Source of the DNA: UBA11346 sp038060575
GTDB lineage: Bacteria > Planctomycetota > UBA11346
Direction of reading: 5' to 3'
DNA length: 64,000 bases
NCBI GenBank assembly: GCA_964652775.1
Contig: CAZZAM010000006.1
Span: 76,842-140,841, forward strand
Shown here piece by piece: positions 1-8,928 of this stretch. Within the stretch, counting starts at the first letter, position 1. Every line of letters begins with the position of its first letter. The position numbers and the translations under genes are program-made. The notes below the pieces were generated by a model. The model ran no database searches and was not told where the DNA came from. It saw only the letters and a program-made list of their open reading frames with translations.

Positions 1-1
1 G

Positions 2-733
2 ACCTGGTTGGTGCTTGGTCTCTCCGTCGTGTTGATCGGACTCAGTCTTGTCTTCGGCATGTTCTCGTTCGCCGAGGCTGATCGCATGCGCATGCTGTGT
101 TCGGCTGGCATCGCGGTGTCGGCATTGGCGGGTTTGTTTCTCGGCGTGGTCGGGGCGACGGTGGCGGTGCACCGCGAACTGGCTGATCGCACCGCGTTGA
201 CCTTGCTTGCTAAGCCGATTGGTCGCGGCGAATTCCTGCTCGGCAAGGCACTCGGTGTACTGGCGGCCGTGCTGCTGTGTTGCATCGTGGTGGCTGGCGT
301 CCACGCCCTGGCGGTGCATCTGGGGGGGCAGGTCGGCTTCGAATTCGATCGTCTTGACGATGGGCACCATCATGCCGCTCCTGATCCGGTACCGGTGCCG
401 TGGGCTTCGTTGATTGGCGGGCACGTATTGGCCCTGGCCCAGGCGACCTGCCTAACCTGTTTGGCGGTGGTTTTAGCCCTGCGTTTGGGTCTAGCTGGCA
501 ACATCATCGCCTGTTTTACGGTCTGGATCGTCGCCCACCTGTTGCCCCAGCTCGGCTGGCATGGCGCCCTGGTGATTCCGGCGCTGGACCTCATGGCGGC
601 CGACGATGCGGCCCAGATTGAGGGTGGTTTGCCCTGGCTGACGGTGTGGACTGGCCTCGGCTATGCCCTGATGTGGTGTAGTGGCATGCTCTGTCTAGGG
701 CTGGCACTGTTTGAACGGCAAGATATCCCTTAG
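2..733 (+). CDS. ABC-2 type transporter permease (5' end cut off)
   Basis: The frame is open from the window edge, so the true start lies upstream; a TTG at 8 is only the first visible start-like codon. The visible protein is about 240 residues with roughly five or six hydrophobic segments. Between the second and third is a cytoplasmic stretch with a REL(A)DRTALTLLAKP-x-GR-x-EF-x-GK pattern, which is the usual signature of ABC-2 family permeases (the Pxx-R-EF-GK loop after the first helices). A His-rich loop (DDGHHHAAPDP) follows the third segment. The ATPase partner would be upstream, outside the window. Substrate cannot be inferred. The fold call is fairly safe. Confidence 0.75.
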   Translation, partial: TWLVLGLSVVLIGLSLVFGMFSFAEADRMRMLCSAGIAVSALAGLFLGVVGATVAVHRELADRTALTLLAKPIGRGEFLLGKALGVLAAVLLCCIVVAGVHALAVHLGGQVGFEFDRLDDGHHHAAPDPVPVPWASLIGGHVLALAQATCLTCLAVVLALRLGLAGNIIACFTVWIVAHLLPQLGWHGALVIPALDLMAADDAAQIEGGLPWLTVWTGLGYALMWCSGMLCLGLALFERQDIP

Positions 734-751
734 TCCTCCGGAGCAGACCCC

Positions 752-1483
752 TTGCGTTACGGCTTTCTCGGCGACATCCACGGCAACACCGAAGCGCTCA
801 GTCGCGTGTTGGCATCAATTCGTGAATCGTCGATCGATAAGGTCGTCTGCCTGGGTGATATTGTTGGTTACGGTGCCGAACCGGTGCAGTGCCTGGAGAT
901 GATCCGCGAACTGAAGTGTGACGTCATCGCCGGCAACCATGACTGGGCAGCGGTCGGCAAAATCTCAATCGATGCCTTCAACGCCTATGCCAAGGCGGCC
1001 GCGTTGTGGACCCGCGATCAGCTGTCGCAGGAACAGAAAGAGTGGCTGACCAACTTGCCGCTGATCCTGAGTTACGATCACTGTGCAGTTGCTCACGGCA
1101 CCTTTCATCAGCCCGAAGCGTTCAATTACATCCAGACCGTCTTCGATGCCGAGCAAAGTTTCGAGGCATTGCGTCGGCTCAATGCGACCCTTGGCTTCCT
1201 CGGTCATAGTCACGTGCCGGTCGGCTTCTTCGACACCGATCCGATTACCTACACGCTTGAGAATCAGATTCCGGTCGATGCCGAGACGTCAACGATCATC
1301 AATGCTGGATCAGTCGGTCAGCCGCGCGACGAGAACAACAAAGCGAGTTGGGCCGTGTTCGACACCGACAAGCGCGAAGTGACGATCACCCGCGTCGAAT
1401 ACGACATCGACGCCGCCGCCAACAAGATTCGCGCAGCCGGCCTGCCGGAAATTCTCGCCGCACGTTTGTATCAGGGTAAGTAG
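752..1483 (+). CDS. Calcineurin-like metallophosphoesterase (YfcE/MJ0936-type)
   Basis: A 243-residue cytoplasmic phosphoesterase. The dimetal motifs are all visible in order: GDIHGN at residues 7-12, GDIVGYG near 35, GNHDW near 61, a His at FHQ/AHG near 113, and GHSHVP near 150. The start is a TTG at 752, preceded by GGAG at 740-743 with 8-base spacing; no ATG fits the conserved N-terminus better. Family members hydrolyse phosphodiesters or phosphomonoesters, and some act on symmetrical dinucleotides; the substrate here is unknown. It follows the permease gene by 18 bases and may be co-transcribed with it. Confidence 0.88.
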   Translation: MRYGFLGDIHGNTEALSRVLASIRESSIDKVVCLGDIVGYGAEPVQCLEMIRELKCDVIAGNHDWAAVGKISIDAFNAYAKAAALWTRDQLSQEQKEWLTNLPLILSYDHCAVAHGTFHQPEAFNYIQTVFDAEQSFEALRRLNATLGFLGHSHVPVGFFDTDPITYTLENQIPVDAETSTIINAGSVGQPRDENNKASWAVFDTDKREVTITRVEYDIDAAANKIRAAGLPEILAARLYQGK

Positions 1484-1503
1484 TCCTTTCGGGCTTTGCT
1501 CTC

Positions 1504-1950
1504 GTGATTATCCCGAGCATTGCCATCGCTGACGCCCTCCTGCCCGGATCAGGTTTGATTGTCGAAGGTCGTCTCGCGGTTGGCGCGCTGTTGCTGTTCC
1601 CCGCGATCATTGTTCTCGCCGCATTGGCCTTGGCCCTCGTTGTCGGTGGCGCATTGGCTGCTGATGTGTGGCCGCAAGCCGTACCAAGTTACATATTGCT
1701 AGGCGCGATCGCCCTGCTCATGCGCTGGCGTTATGCCCGCCTGGCGCGCATCGATCCCGTGCGCGCACGCGAACTTGCCCGAGCTGCCGCCAAAGCCTGG
1801 CTGCGTGGTCAGGACGCCGAGGCCATCGCCAGCGCCAAGCAACTCGTCCGCGCTGCACCGGAACTTCCCAACGCCTGGCGTATGCTTGCCTTGGTCAGTA
1901 GTGATCCCAAGGCCGAGCGACAGGCAGAGGCGATTGAGGCGCGGAAGTAA
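1504..1950 (+). CDS. Small membrane protein with TPR-like tail
   Basis: A 148-residue protein, read from a GTG at 1504. Two or three hydrophobic segments cover residues 15-70, followed by RWRYARLARIDP and an Ala-rich helical region (residues 85-148) that looks like one TPR-style helix pair (AKAWLRGQDAEAIASAKQLV then AAPELPNAWRMLALV). I do not recognise a named family. The gene lies 20 bases after the phosphoesterase, so it is probably the last gene of that unit. A repeat pair starts just after its stop codon. Confidence 0.6.
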   Translation: MIIPSIAIADALLPGSGLIVEGRLAVGALLLFPAIIVLAALALALVVGGALAADVWPQAVPSYILLGAIALLMRWRYARLARIDPVRARELARAAAKAWLRGQDAEAIASAKQLVRAAPELPNAWRMLALVSSDPKAERQAEAIEARK

Positions 1951-1953
1951 GCG

Positions 1954-2120
1954 CGAACGTAGCGCCGACTTTAGTCGGCCGCGCAACAGTCGAATTCTAC
2001 TCGATTCGTTGGAACGGCATTGTTTTGACTGAATACAGCAACAGGTAATGAATGTAGACTAGCTTGCTTGGCCGGCTAAAGACCGGCCGTCCGTGCCGGC
2101 TAAAGCCGGCGCTACGTTCG
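1954..2120. repeat. Palindromic repeat pair, family E (CGAACGTAGCGCCGRC)
   Basis: The left arm at 1954-1980 (CGAACGTAGCGCCGACTTTA then GTCGGCC) is matched by an inverted copy at 2095-2120 (GCCGGCTAAAGCCGGC then GCTACGTTCG). Each arm also contains its own small hairpin (CCGACTTTAGTCGG; GCCGGCTAAAGCCGGC), and another hairpin, GGCCGGCTAAAGACCGGCC, sits before the right arm. The core recurs at 21375-21396, 58638-58655 and 58838-58855. The element fills the gap between the small membrane protein and the next gene and could act as a terminator. Confidence 0.8.
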
Positions 2121-2189
2121 AGGGGTCCCCCAAAGTTCTCCCTAAGACTCCACGTCTACCGTCGTAGAATGGTCATCAGGAACCCAGCC

Positions 2190-2927
2190 ATGACCGACCT
2201 CCGTATTCTCAGCCCCTGCGCCGCCGACTGGAACGCCATGACGCCGACCGATGGCGGCCGGCATTGTGCGGCCTGCGACAAAGAGGTGGTTGATTTGACC
2301 TGCCTTGTTCCCGCACAACGAGTTGCGGAAATGCAGCGCATCCAAGCCCAGGTCGCGCGCGGTCGTCATGTGTGCGTCCGCGCTCATGCGACCCACGATG
2401 GTTGGTTGACCACGCGACGTGTTCTGTCCAACGGCATCGCTGCGATGTTGGCGATGAGCATGGCTGGATGCCAGGGCGACGGTCCGACGACTGCGACGAC
2501 ACCGACCCAGCAAGGGACCGAAGCGGCGCCAAAAGCAGGACAAGTGAGCGCGCCACCAGCGCAGCGGCCCACGCCCCCGACGCCCGCTCCGCTCCTTGGC
2601 TCACCCCAGCCTGATCCAGTGCGGATGGGCAAGCCCGTGATGCCGTCACCGCCGGTGAGGATGGGCGAGGCTGTCGCACCGACGCCAGTCCGCCCCACTG
2701 CGCCACGCGTCGAGATGGGCGACGTGCGCCTAGCCCCGGTGACGCCGCAGCCAACCGAGGAAAAACAGCTCTCCTGCTTCGCTCCGCCGCTGATGACGAC
2801 CACCGAGACGCTGCCTCCGCCAAAGGTTTTTGTGATACCGGAGCAGCCCACTGACAAGGCACCCCCCGTTCCGAAGGCCCAGACCAACCAGGAGCACGAG
2901 CAGCCGACCCGCGCCCAGATGCCGTGA
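2190..2927 (+). CDS. Membrane-anchored protein with N-terminal C-W-M-RHC-C motif and Pro-rich tail
   Basis: A 245-residue protein. I chose ATG 2190 because AGGA at 2178-2181 precedes it at 8 bases; an upstream in-frame ATG at 2169 is possible. Residues 9-40 carry C-x4-W-x2-M-T-P-x4-GRHC-x2-C-x-KEVVDLT. I recognise this layout from N-termini of proteins common in Bacteroidota and some PVC bacteria; the two Cys-containing pieces suggest metal or thiol chemistry. A hydrophobic segment ending MSMAGCQG around residue 95 could be a membrane anchor or a lipobox-like site. The rest is low-complexity Pro/Thr/Ala with three PVRMGE/PVRMGK-like repeats. It precedes an ECF sigma operon. Confidence 0.65.
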   Translation: MTDLRILSPCAADWNAMTPTDGGRHCAACDKEVVDLTCLVPAQRVAEMQRIQAQVARGRHVCVRAHATHDGWLTTRRVLSNGIAAMLAMSMAGCQGDGPTTATTPTQQGTEAAPKAGQVSAPPAQRPTPPTPAPLLGSPQPDPVRMGKPVMPSPPVRMGEAVAPTPVRPTAPRVEMGDVRLAPVTPQPTEEKQLSCFAPPLMTTTETLPPPKVFVIPEQPTDKAPPVPKAQTNQEHEQPTRAQMP

Positions 2928-2969
2928 CAAATCCGTAGGGGTCGTGACTCTGCTGGGGTGGATGCCGCA

Positions 2970-3437
2970 ATGCCCGACCCCTTGGCCGACCTCTATGACG
3001 CCCACGCCACCTGGCTGTGGCGGACCGCGCGGTCATGGCTCAGAAACGACACCGATGCCGAAGACGCCGTCCACGAGGTTTTCCTCGGCGTGGCGCGCGC
3101 CGGAGTCGCGGCGGCCCTCGACAACCCGCGCGCGTATTTGGCGAGCGGACTCGTACACGCTTGTACGCGACTCAAGCAACGCCGCATGCGCGCGCCGATC
3201 GCCCTGGCCGATCACGATCCGCCGCAGCCAGTCGAGGATCGTCAATCAGACGAGCGGTTGGATCGTGTCCTCTCAACACTGCCCAACGAACAGCGCGAGG
3301 TCGTCGTCCTCAAAATCGAGGGCGATCTCACGTTTGCTGCCATTGGTGAAGCTCTTGGCATCAGTCCCAACACGGCTGCTAGCCGTTGGCGTATCGCCAT
3401 CGCGCACCTCCGCGAATTATTGCCGGAGGACGCATGA
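2970..3437 (+). CDS. ECF-type RNA polymerase sigma factor
   Basis: A 155-residue sigma-70 family protein of the extracytoplasmic function type. Region 2 covers residues 5-72 (LYDAHATWLWRTARSWL, then DAEDAVHEVFLGVAR, the DAED-V-VF signature). Region 4 covers about residues 98-150 (LPNEQREVVVLKIEGDLTF followed by an AAIGEALGISPNTAASR helix-turn-helix). ATG 2970 is preceded by a GGGGTGG stretch at 2955-2961; a GTG at 2958 is an alternative start. The stop overlaps the next start as ATGA, so translation is probably coupled to the small membrane protein that follows, which would be the natural place for an anti-sigma factor. Confidence 0.9.
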   Translation: MPDPLADLYDAHATWLWRTARSWLRNDTDAEDAVHEVFLGVARAGVAAALDNPRAYLASGLVHACTRLKQRRMRAPIALADHDPPQPVEDRQSDERLDRVLSTLPNEQREVVVLKIEGDLTFAAIGEALGISPNTAASRWRIAIAHLRELLPEDA

Positions 3438-3682
3438 CTGACGAGCAGATCCCGTCAGCGCTACATCGTCGCGCCGGTCCATCACCAGCATTGCGCGCGC
3501 GCGTGCTGCGTTCCGCCAGTGCTATTGACGCCACGCCGTGGTGGTGGCCTGCGGCTGCCGCTGCCGCGATCGTGTTGTTCTTAAACGCCCTCATCGTCCC
3601 AACCAACGCGCTGGATTCACCAGCAAAACCCGAACTCGTCGCCCAAGCTATGGAGCTGCGACGGGCCATGATGGAGAACTGA
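3434..3682 (+). CDS. Small single-pass membrane protein, candidate anti-sigma factor
   Basis: An 82-residue protein starting with ATG 3434, overlapping the sigma factor stop by four bases. It has a cytoplasmic N-terminus of about 35 residues (MTDEQIPSALHRRAGPSPALRARVLRSAS), one transmembrane helix (residues 36-56, WWWPAAAAAAIVLFLNALIV) and a short outer tail ending in ELRRAMMEN. Its size, topology and coupling fit a minimal anti-sigma or accessory membrane protein. It lacks a recognisable zinc-finger HxxxCxxC motif, so the anti-sigma role is inferred only from position. Confidence 0.6.
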   Translation: MTDEQIPSALHRRAGPSPALRARVLRSASAIDATPWWWPAAAAAAIVLFLNALIVPTNALDSPAKPELVAQAMELRRAMMEN

Positions 3683-3683
3683 C

Positions 3684-5252
3684 ATGGATATGTTTCTTGG
3701 ACACGACATGGACACGAACACAGCGTCAGCATGGTCGCTGGCTGGATGGCTGATCTCTGCCGAAGCGGTGGCCTGCACCTGGCTCATATCTGCAGCCGCA
3801 GCGGCGTGGGCAGCGGGCCGACGTCGCTGGCTAATTGTGCCATTGGCGCTTCTGCCAGTTCTGCCCGTGGTTGCGCTGGCTGTTCTGGTCATTGCGGTTT
3901 CAACGAAGGGTATGCTGGTGCCAGTCGTCGTGCCGATCATCATTGCTACGCTCGCGTTGATTGGTGCGTTGGTCGTCATCGTTCGAACCCGCAAGGGCTG
4001 CGGCTGGTCGGCATCTCGTGCGGGAATCATGGGGGCGGCCGTATTGGCCCTGCTCGTGCTGACCGTCCATCAGGCAGCTCAGGCGAGCGCATTTGAACGC
4101 AGTCAAATCAGTTCCCGGGCTATTGCGGCTGTGATAGGGCTACGCCCGGGCATGCCGTCTCCGGAAGACAACGCGGCGATTGATTGGCAGGCACTGGAAC
4201 CCCAGCTGCGTTCGGAATCAGTGAGCGCGGTGATGGATCGCCAGGATGTGCGTGCGTGGTACCGTGATGGTGGCAGTCCACCACAGGATGTGGACGCAGT
4301 GATTAAACAATTAACGCCGCTGTTTTCAGGGATTGAACGCGCTGCTGCCCGACCTGTATTGGTGATGCCGCGCAACCATCTGAACAGCTTGGTTGCTATG
4401 CAGCTTCCAGAAGTCACCTTTGCCCGGCAAGCATCTCGTGTGTTGGCGATTCGCTCGCGCATGCGCAGCGATGCCGGTGATCGCGTTGGTGCTTGGCAGG
4501 ATGTCGAACGCATGTTTCGTATAGCCGGTCAGATTGCGCAAGATCCGCTGCTTATAGCACAGTTGGTGCATGCGGGAATAACCGTCGAGGCATTTGCCCA
4601 GGCGCAGCGACTTACCGCGAGCGGTGGTGCCTTCGGAGTACGCCCGCAGCGGACATTCCCCTGGCAACAACGCTTTGCGCTTAGTCTCGTATGCGAGGAA
4701 GCGATGTTTATGCAGGCGATCAGTGAGTATGCGGATGGCCTATTTGATGCCGCCATCACCGGATCCAGCACGGACGTGTTTGTTCCGCCGATGCTGATCG
4801 ACCTCTATCAGATATTCGCCTTACCCAGAGAGTTGGCGGCGTATCGCGCTGCGCTCAATGGTGCGCGGAAGGCGTCTGTCGATGGTCTTGGTTCAGCGAT
4901 GGCATATGCGAAACAGATTGAGCAGCAGGCGCCACGAGGATATTTGGCTTCCATGTGTTTGCCGGTGCTCCGGGTGACCTGCGGCAACTTGGCAAAGGCC
5001 GACGCGATCCATGCCGTCATGATCGCCGCCATTACGGCCCAGGAAACCCGCGCTCGCACCGGCGCCTGGCCCGTCGCAGCCGAAGCGTCGTGGCCCATGG
5101 ATCCGTGTACGGGCAAACCACTGCTGACCGCTGTCGACGGCGATCGTCTGCGCATCTGGAGTTTCGACAGTGATCTGACCGATGAGAACGGCGCAGAATT
5201 CGATAAGAAGACAAAGAAGGGCGACATCGCGCTGACCATCGGGCCACCGTAA
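3684..5252 (+). CDS. Multi-pass membrane protein with large soluble domain, family unknown
   Basis: A 522-residue protein starting at ATG 3684, one base after the preceding stop, with GGAG at 3674-3677. Residues 15-135 hold four hydrophobic segments. The rest (about 140-522) is mostly helical and soluble. The C-terminus has ARTGAWPV...WPMDPCTGKPLL...LRIWSFDSDLTDENG. That ending, G-x-WP-x-DP-x-(T/S)G-x-L followed by a D-x-DG-like acidic part, recurs in the protein at 57344-58600, so the two look like members of one family. The motif resembles C-terminal tails of planctomycete secreted proteins. It is the last gene of the ECF sigma unit and may sense or transmit an envelope signal. Confidence 0.6.
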   Translation: MDMFLGHDMDTNTASAWSLAGWLISAEAVACTWLISAAAAAWAAGRRRWLIVPLALLPVLPVVALAVLVIAVSTKGMLVPVVVPIIIATLALIGALVVIVRTRKGCGWSASRAGIMGAAVLALLVLTVHQAAQASAFERSQISSRAIAAVIGLRPGMPSPEDNAAIDWQALEPQLRSESVSAVMDRQDVRAWYRDGGSPPQDVDAVIKQLTPLFSGIERAAARPVLVMPRNHLNSLVAMQLPEVTFARQASRVLAIRSRMRSDAGDRVGAWQDVERMFRIAGQIAQDPLLIAQLVHAGITVEAFAQAQRLTASGGAFGVRPQRTFPWQQRFALSLVCEEAMFMQAISEYADGLFDAAITGSSTDVFVPPMLIDLYQIFALPRELAAYRAALNGARKASVDGLGSAMAYAKQIEQQAPRGYLASMCLPVLRVTCGNLAKADAIHAVMIAAITAQETRARTGAWPVAAEASWPMDPCTGKPLLTAVDGDRLRIWSFDSDLTDENGAEFDKKTKKGDIALTIGPP

Positions 5253-5266
5253 GCGAACGTCTCAAC

Positions 5267-7546
5267 TCACGCTGTCGTCACCGGATCGACATCGATGGTT
5301 GTGTGAACTCCTGACCGTCGTTTCAGATTCCCAACTCGATCAAGGAATTGCTGCGCTGCGCCACGAGTCGGTGTTTTAATCAGCGCGTGCCAGCGGTGTT
5401 GACCTTTCAGCCACGCGATCGCCGCCGGTGTCGGACCAAGAATCACGCAGCCGTCAGCCAGCGCCAATAACCGTGCGCCATCGGCCTCTGCGGCAGCGCG
5501 CACGGCGGATTCATCGGCGCCAGTCCATAGGATGCGAACCAGCCCAGCGTAGGGGGGATAACCATACTCAGCGCGCAGAGCGAGCTCAGCGTCGTAGAAT
5601 CGTTTGGGTTGCAAATCGATCGCACAGCTGATCGGCAGTGCTTCAGGATCAAACGCTTGCACAACCACGGTGCCTGGCCGTTCACCGCGCCCGGCGCGGC
5701 CAGCAACCTGGGCAACCAGTTGATAGGTGCGCTCGGCAGCGCGGAAATCTGGCGCGTTTAATGCGCGATCGGCACATAACACACCGACCAGCGTTACGCG
5801 CGGAAAATCCAGGCCTTTCGCCACCATCTGCGTTCCAACCAGCACGTCGATGTCAGCGCCGGAAAAGGTCTGCAACAACTTCGCGTGGCCCTGTCGGCCA
5901 CTAACCGTGTCGGCGTCGGCGCGCAACGTGCGCACACCCGGCACTGCCTGACGGATCAGTTGTTCAAGCTGTTCAGTGCCCAGGCCGCTGGTCGAGAGTT
6001 TGCCGCCGCACGCCGGGCAGGCTGGCCGCATCGGTTCCTGATGACCGCAGTAGTGACACTTCAGCACGCTGGCAGCGCGGTGGAAGGTCAGACTGATGTC
6101 GCACGACGCACATTGCGCGGTCAGGCCGCAACTGTTACACGTCACGACCGGACTCCAGCCACGACGATTGAGCAACACGATGGCCTGTTCACGCCTCGTA
6201 ACGCACACCGTCAGATGGGTGACCAGTGCGCGCGACAGCTCGCTGCGCTTGCCGGTCGCGGTCCATTCCTCGCGCATATTCACGACGATCGGCTTCGGCA
6301 GCGAGCCGCCGGTTGGTCGCGCGCGCAGGCTCAAGACCGCATAGCGCGCTGGTTTTCCCTGCTGCGGCCGCGCATTGTGCACGCTTTCCAGCGACGGTGT
6401 CGCTGAGCCGAGAATCACCGGAATGTCAAGTTGCTTCGCGTACACCACCGCCGCATCGCGCGCGTGATAACGCGGCACGTTTTCTTGTTTGTACGAGTGC
6501 TCGTGCTCCTCATCGACGATGATGAGTCCGGGTTTCGGTATTGGAGCGAACAGTGCCGAGCGCGTGCCGAGCACCAAATCGTATTCACCGGCCGCGACGG
6601 CGCGCCACAGCTCGGCGCGTTCACCGTCGGTGAATCCGCTGTGCCATACCGCGGTCTTGGGAATGCGCGCGCGAACACGGGCCGCAAGCTGCGGCGTCAA
6701 TGCGATCTCGGGCAGCAGGAACAGGATCTGCTGGCCCTTGGCGATCGCCCGCTCGGCGAGTTCGAGATAGACCAGCGTCTTGCCTGATCCAGTGACGCCG
6801 TAGAGCAAATATGCCGCGTGTTTGCCGGCGTCCATCGTCGCGGCGATCAACGTTATCGCGACTTGCTGTTCGGCAGTCGGCTGGTGGCGATCGGCCGCTG
6901 ATTCCAGGCGGATCTCATGCATCGTGCTGCTGCTGGTCTCAACCAGTGCGCCGAGGGCGACCAGCTTGGCGATCGTTGGTCGCGTGGTTTTTCCGAGATC
7001 AACTGCCTGCGCGAGATCGATCTCACTGCTTGGTAAGAGATCCAGCACGGCGCGTTGTCGTGTTGTCAACTTACCTGTGAAACCAGCGACTTTCGTGACC
7101 GTGCGCTCGACGCGCATCAGCTTGCCTTCGCGTACCGCAGCGGGAACGGCACCGGCCAAGAATTCCCCAACCGAACAACGATAATATCCTGCGCCCCAGT
7201 CGATCAGGCGCAGCAGATGTGGCGGCACGGTGACGGTTGCGCGCACGGCGATAATGTCTTTGAGCGCAAACGCTGGATCGGGCGCACGTCGGGAAACTGC
7301 CACCACGAAACCGCGTACGTGTCGTGGCCCTAGCGGCACGGTGACACAAACGCCGGGCACGACGCTGACAGCCAGCTCATCTGGCACGCGCCAGGTAAAG
7401 GTTCCCTGTCCCGGTACGTCAACTGCGACGTCAGCGAGGAGTGCGTCACCCTGGGATCGCCGAGTTACATTCGGCTCGTCCGCCTGCGAGCCGAGTACAA
7501 CTCGGCGATCCCAGAGGGGATCCTTTGGCTCAGGCGTCTTCGTCAT
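5267..7546 (-). CDS. priA: Primosomal replication protein N' (PriA helicase)
   Basis: A 759-residue superfamily 2 helicase that reloads the replicative helicase at stalled forks. The N-terminal 3'-DNA-binding domain starts near residue 38 (ADVAVDVPGQGTFTW). Walker A GVTGSGKT is at 250-257 and DEEH at 345-348. The eight zinc-binding Cys lie at about 470, 473, 479, 482, 497, 500, 510 and 513. Helicase motifs V/VI follow (VGTQMVAKGLDFP, QVAGRAGR). Residues 11-32 are encoded by an inserted palindromic repeat (7451-7514) and look foreign to the family; no later start codon precedes the conserved N-terminus. The start ATG overlaps the stop of the upstream MFS gene (ATGA). Confidence 0.96.
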   Translation of the reverse strand: MTKTPEPKDPLWDRRVVLGSQADEPNVTRRSQGDALLADVAVDVPGQGTFTWRVPDELAVSVVPGVCVTVPLGPRHVRGFVVAVSRRAPDPAFALKDIIAVRATVTVPPHLLRLIDWGAGYYRCSVGEFLAGAVPAAVREGKLMRVERTVTKVAGFTGKLTTRQRAVLDLLPSSEIDLAQAVDLGKTTRPTIAKLVALGALVETSSSTMHEIRLESAADRHQPTAEQQVAITLIAATMDAGKHAAYLLYGVTGSGKTLVYLELAERAIAKGQQILFLLPEIALTPQLAARVRARIPKTAVWHSGFTDGERAELWRAVAAGEYDLVLGTRSALFAPIPKPGLIIVDEEHEHSYKQENVPRYHARDAAVVYAKQLDIPVILGSATPSLESVHNARPQQGKPARYAVLSLRARPTGGSLPKPIVVNMREEWTATGKRSELSRALVTHLTVCVTRREQAIVLLNRRGWSPVVTCNSCGLTAQCASCDISLTFHRAASVLKCHYCGHQEPMRPACPACGGKLSTSGLGTEQLEQLIRQAVPGVRTLRADADTVSGRQGHAKLLQTFSGADIDVLVGTQMVAKGLDFPRVTLVGVLCADRALNAPDFRAAERTYQLVAQVAGRAGRGERPGTVVVQAFDPEALPISCAIDLQPKRFYDAELALRAEYGYPPYAGLVRILWTGADESAVRAAAEADGARLLALADGCVILGPTPAAIAWLKGQHRWHALIKTPTRGAAQQFLDRVGNLKRRSGVHTTIDVDPVTTA
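7451..7514. repeat. In-frame palindromic element, family G, inside priA
   Basis: The arms 7451-7478 and 7487-7514 are inverted copies, 25 of 28 bases matching, with outer ends CTGGGATCGCCGAGTT and AACTCGGCGATCCCAG. The element lies wholly within the priA reading frame and encodes residues 11-32 of the predicted protein. A related element (shared core GCCGAGTTGYACTCGGC) lies inside the 5' end of menE at 19221-19298. Confidence 0.8.
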
Positions 7547-8796
7547 GTCTCATCCACTGCGATGCGTGGTTCCTTGACCGTCACAACGGCCATCAGCGAC
7601 AACAATAGGCACACGCCAGAGGCCGCCGCCAACCAGACGAAGGCGGCATCTCCGGCGTGACTCCACCAGGTTGCGCCGATCATCGCCGCGATGAGTGACG
7701 CCGGCAGATTGCAGAAGCCCATGATCGACAGCACATTGGCTCGCCCGCGTTTGGGGAGCAGTTCCAACTGCATGGTGCTGGTACCGACCATATTGGCGTT
7801 GTAGACAGCGCCGAAGATCAGGAATAGCCAATGCCACGCCGCCGCGCTGGTGGCACAGGGGGCAGCGATACAAATGCCGAGCAGCAGCACGCGCGCAGTG
7901 ATCATCGTCGCCTTGCCACCATGATGATCTCCGGCCCACCCGGCGATGACATTGCCGATGATCGCACCGGTCATTTGCCAGGCGACCAGCTCCCCCAGAA
8001 AACTCATCGGTAGTCCTGTTACGTGGCGGGCATGGATGGCGAAGTAGGGAATGAACAGGCCGGCCAGCGCATAGAGACTTGTAGAGGTGAGGAATAACAG
8101 GATGCGGCGGTCAGCGGTGAGGTGCCCCGGCAGCGAGCGGATATTTTGCCACAGGCCAGAGCGTGGTTCCGCAGTCGCAGGCACTGCTGGTTCACGAATG
8201 AACATGAAGCAGATGTACGAGAGGGTTAGCCCAGCGAACGCCCATAGATGCAGAATGCCGTAGCCGTGTGCGCCGGGATGATCAGCTAGCACCTGTTCGA
8301 CCACGTGGCCGGCCGCGACGCCGAGCAGACTGCCCATGATCATCCGCGCAGCGAACAGCGACGCCCGTCGTTGTGGTGGCACCGTGCGCGCAATCAGCTG
8401 CTGCCAGCCGGTAATCAGCACGCCGCCAGCAAGACCGGAGAGGAACGGTGCCAGCACCACTGCCCAGACCGCGACCATCGGCGCGTCGCCGTAGATCAAA
8501 ATCAGTCCGGCGATCAGGAACGTCACGCGTTGAAATATACCGTTCACCAGCAGGGCTGGCATGAAGTGGCCCATGCGACCAACCAGATGCGCGGTGAACG
8601 CCTGCGGCAGTTGCAGTCCAATCAGCATCAGCACGGGCGCCAGCGTCACCATCCACTCCGCACCGCCGAGATTCTGGATGATCGTCGGCAGCAACGTCTG
8701 ACTGCTGACAAACGCCATACCGCCGATGAAAAAGCCACCTTCGCTGGCATGCGCCAACCAGTTGCGGCGGGCATGTGGAATGGCGGAGGCGTCCAT
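7543..8796 (-). CDS. Major facilitator superfamily transporter
   Basis: A 417-residue permease with about twelve hydrophobic segments. The N-terminus reads SEGGFFIGGMAFVSSQTLLPTIIQNLGG, followed by a GRMGHF loop between helices 2 and 3, and PQRRASLFAARMIMGSLLG, the cytoplasmic loop typical of MFS proteins. I took ATG 8796; an ATG at 8808 and one at 8880 are in frame, but residues upstream of 8796 look unconserved and no ribosome binding site is clear. The stop overlaps the priA start, so the two are probably co-transcribed. The substrate is unknown. Confidence 0.82.
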   Translation of the reverse strand: MDASAIPHARRNWLAHASEGGFFIGGMAFVSSQTLLPTIIQNLGGAEWMVTLAPVLMLIGLQLPQAFTAHLVGRMGHFMPALLVNGIFQRVTFLIAGLILIYGDAPMVAVWAVVLAPFLSGLAGGVLITGWQQLIARTVPPQRRASLFAARMIMGSLLGVAAGHVVEQVLADHPGAHGYGILHLWAFAGLTLSYICFMFIREPAVPATAEPRSGLWQNIRSLPGHLTADRRILLFLTSTSLYALAGLFIPYFAIHARHVTGLPMSFLGELVAWQMTGAIIGNVIAGWAGDHHGGKATMITARVLLLGICIAAPCATSAAAWHWLFLIFGAVYNANMVGTSTMQLELLPKRGRANVLSIMGFCNLPASLIAAMIGATWWSHAGDAAFVWLAAASGVCLLLSLMAVVTVKEPRIAVDET

Positions 8797-8928
8797 GGGA
8801 GGGCGCATCGTTGGCGTGCGGGCGTGACGACAAGACCTGGGGAAAGGCGGCTGGAGCAATGTTGAAGGATGATTCAGCATGGACTACCGAGCAATCACAT
8901 AGACCGTATATGCACCAAGGAATCACGC

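Noticed and set aside
2209..3036. 275-residue minus-strand frame overlapping the Pro-rich gene
   Set aside because: Low-complexity Arg/Ala/Ser-rich shadow of the plus-strand gene with no motif.
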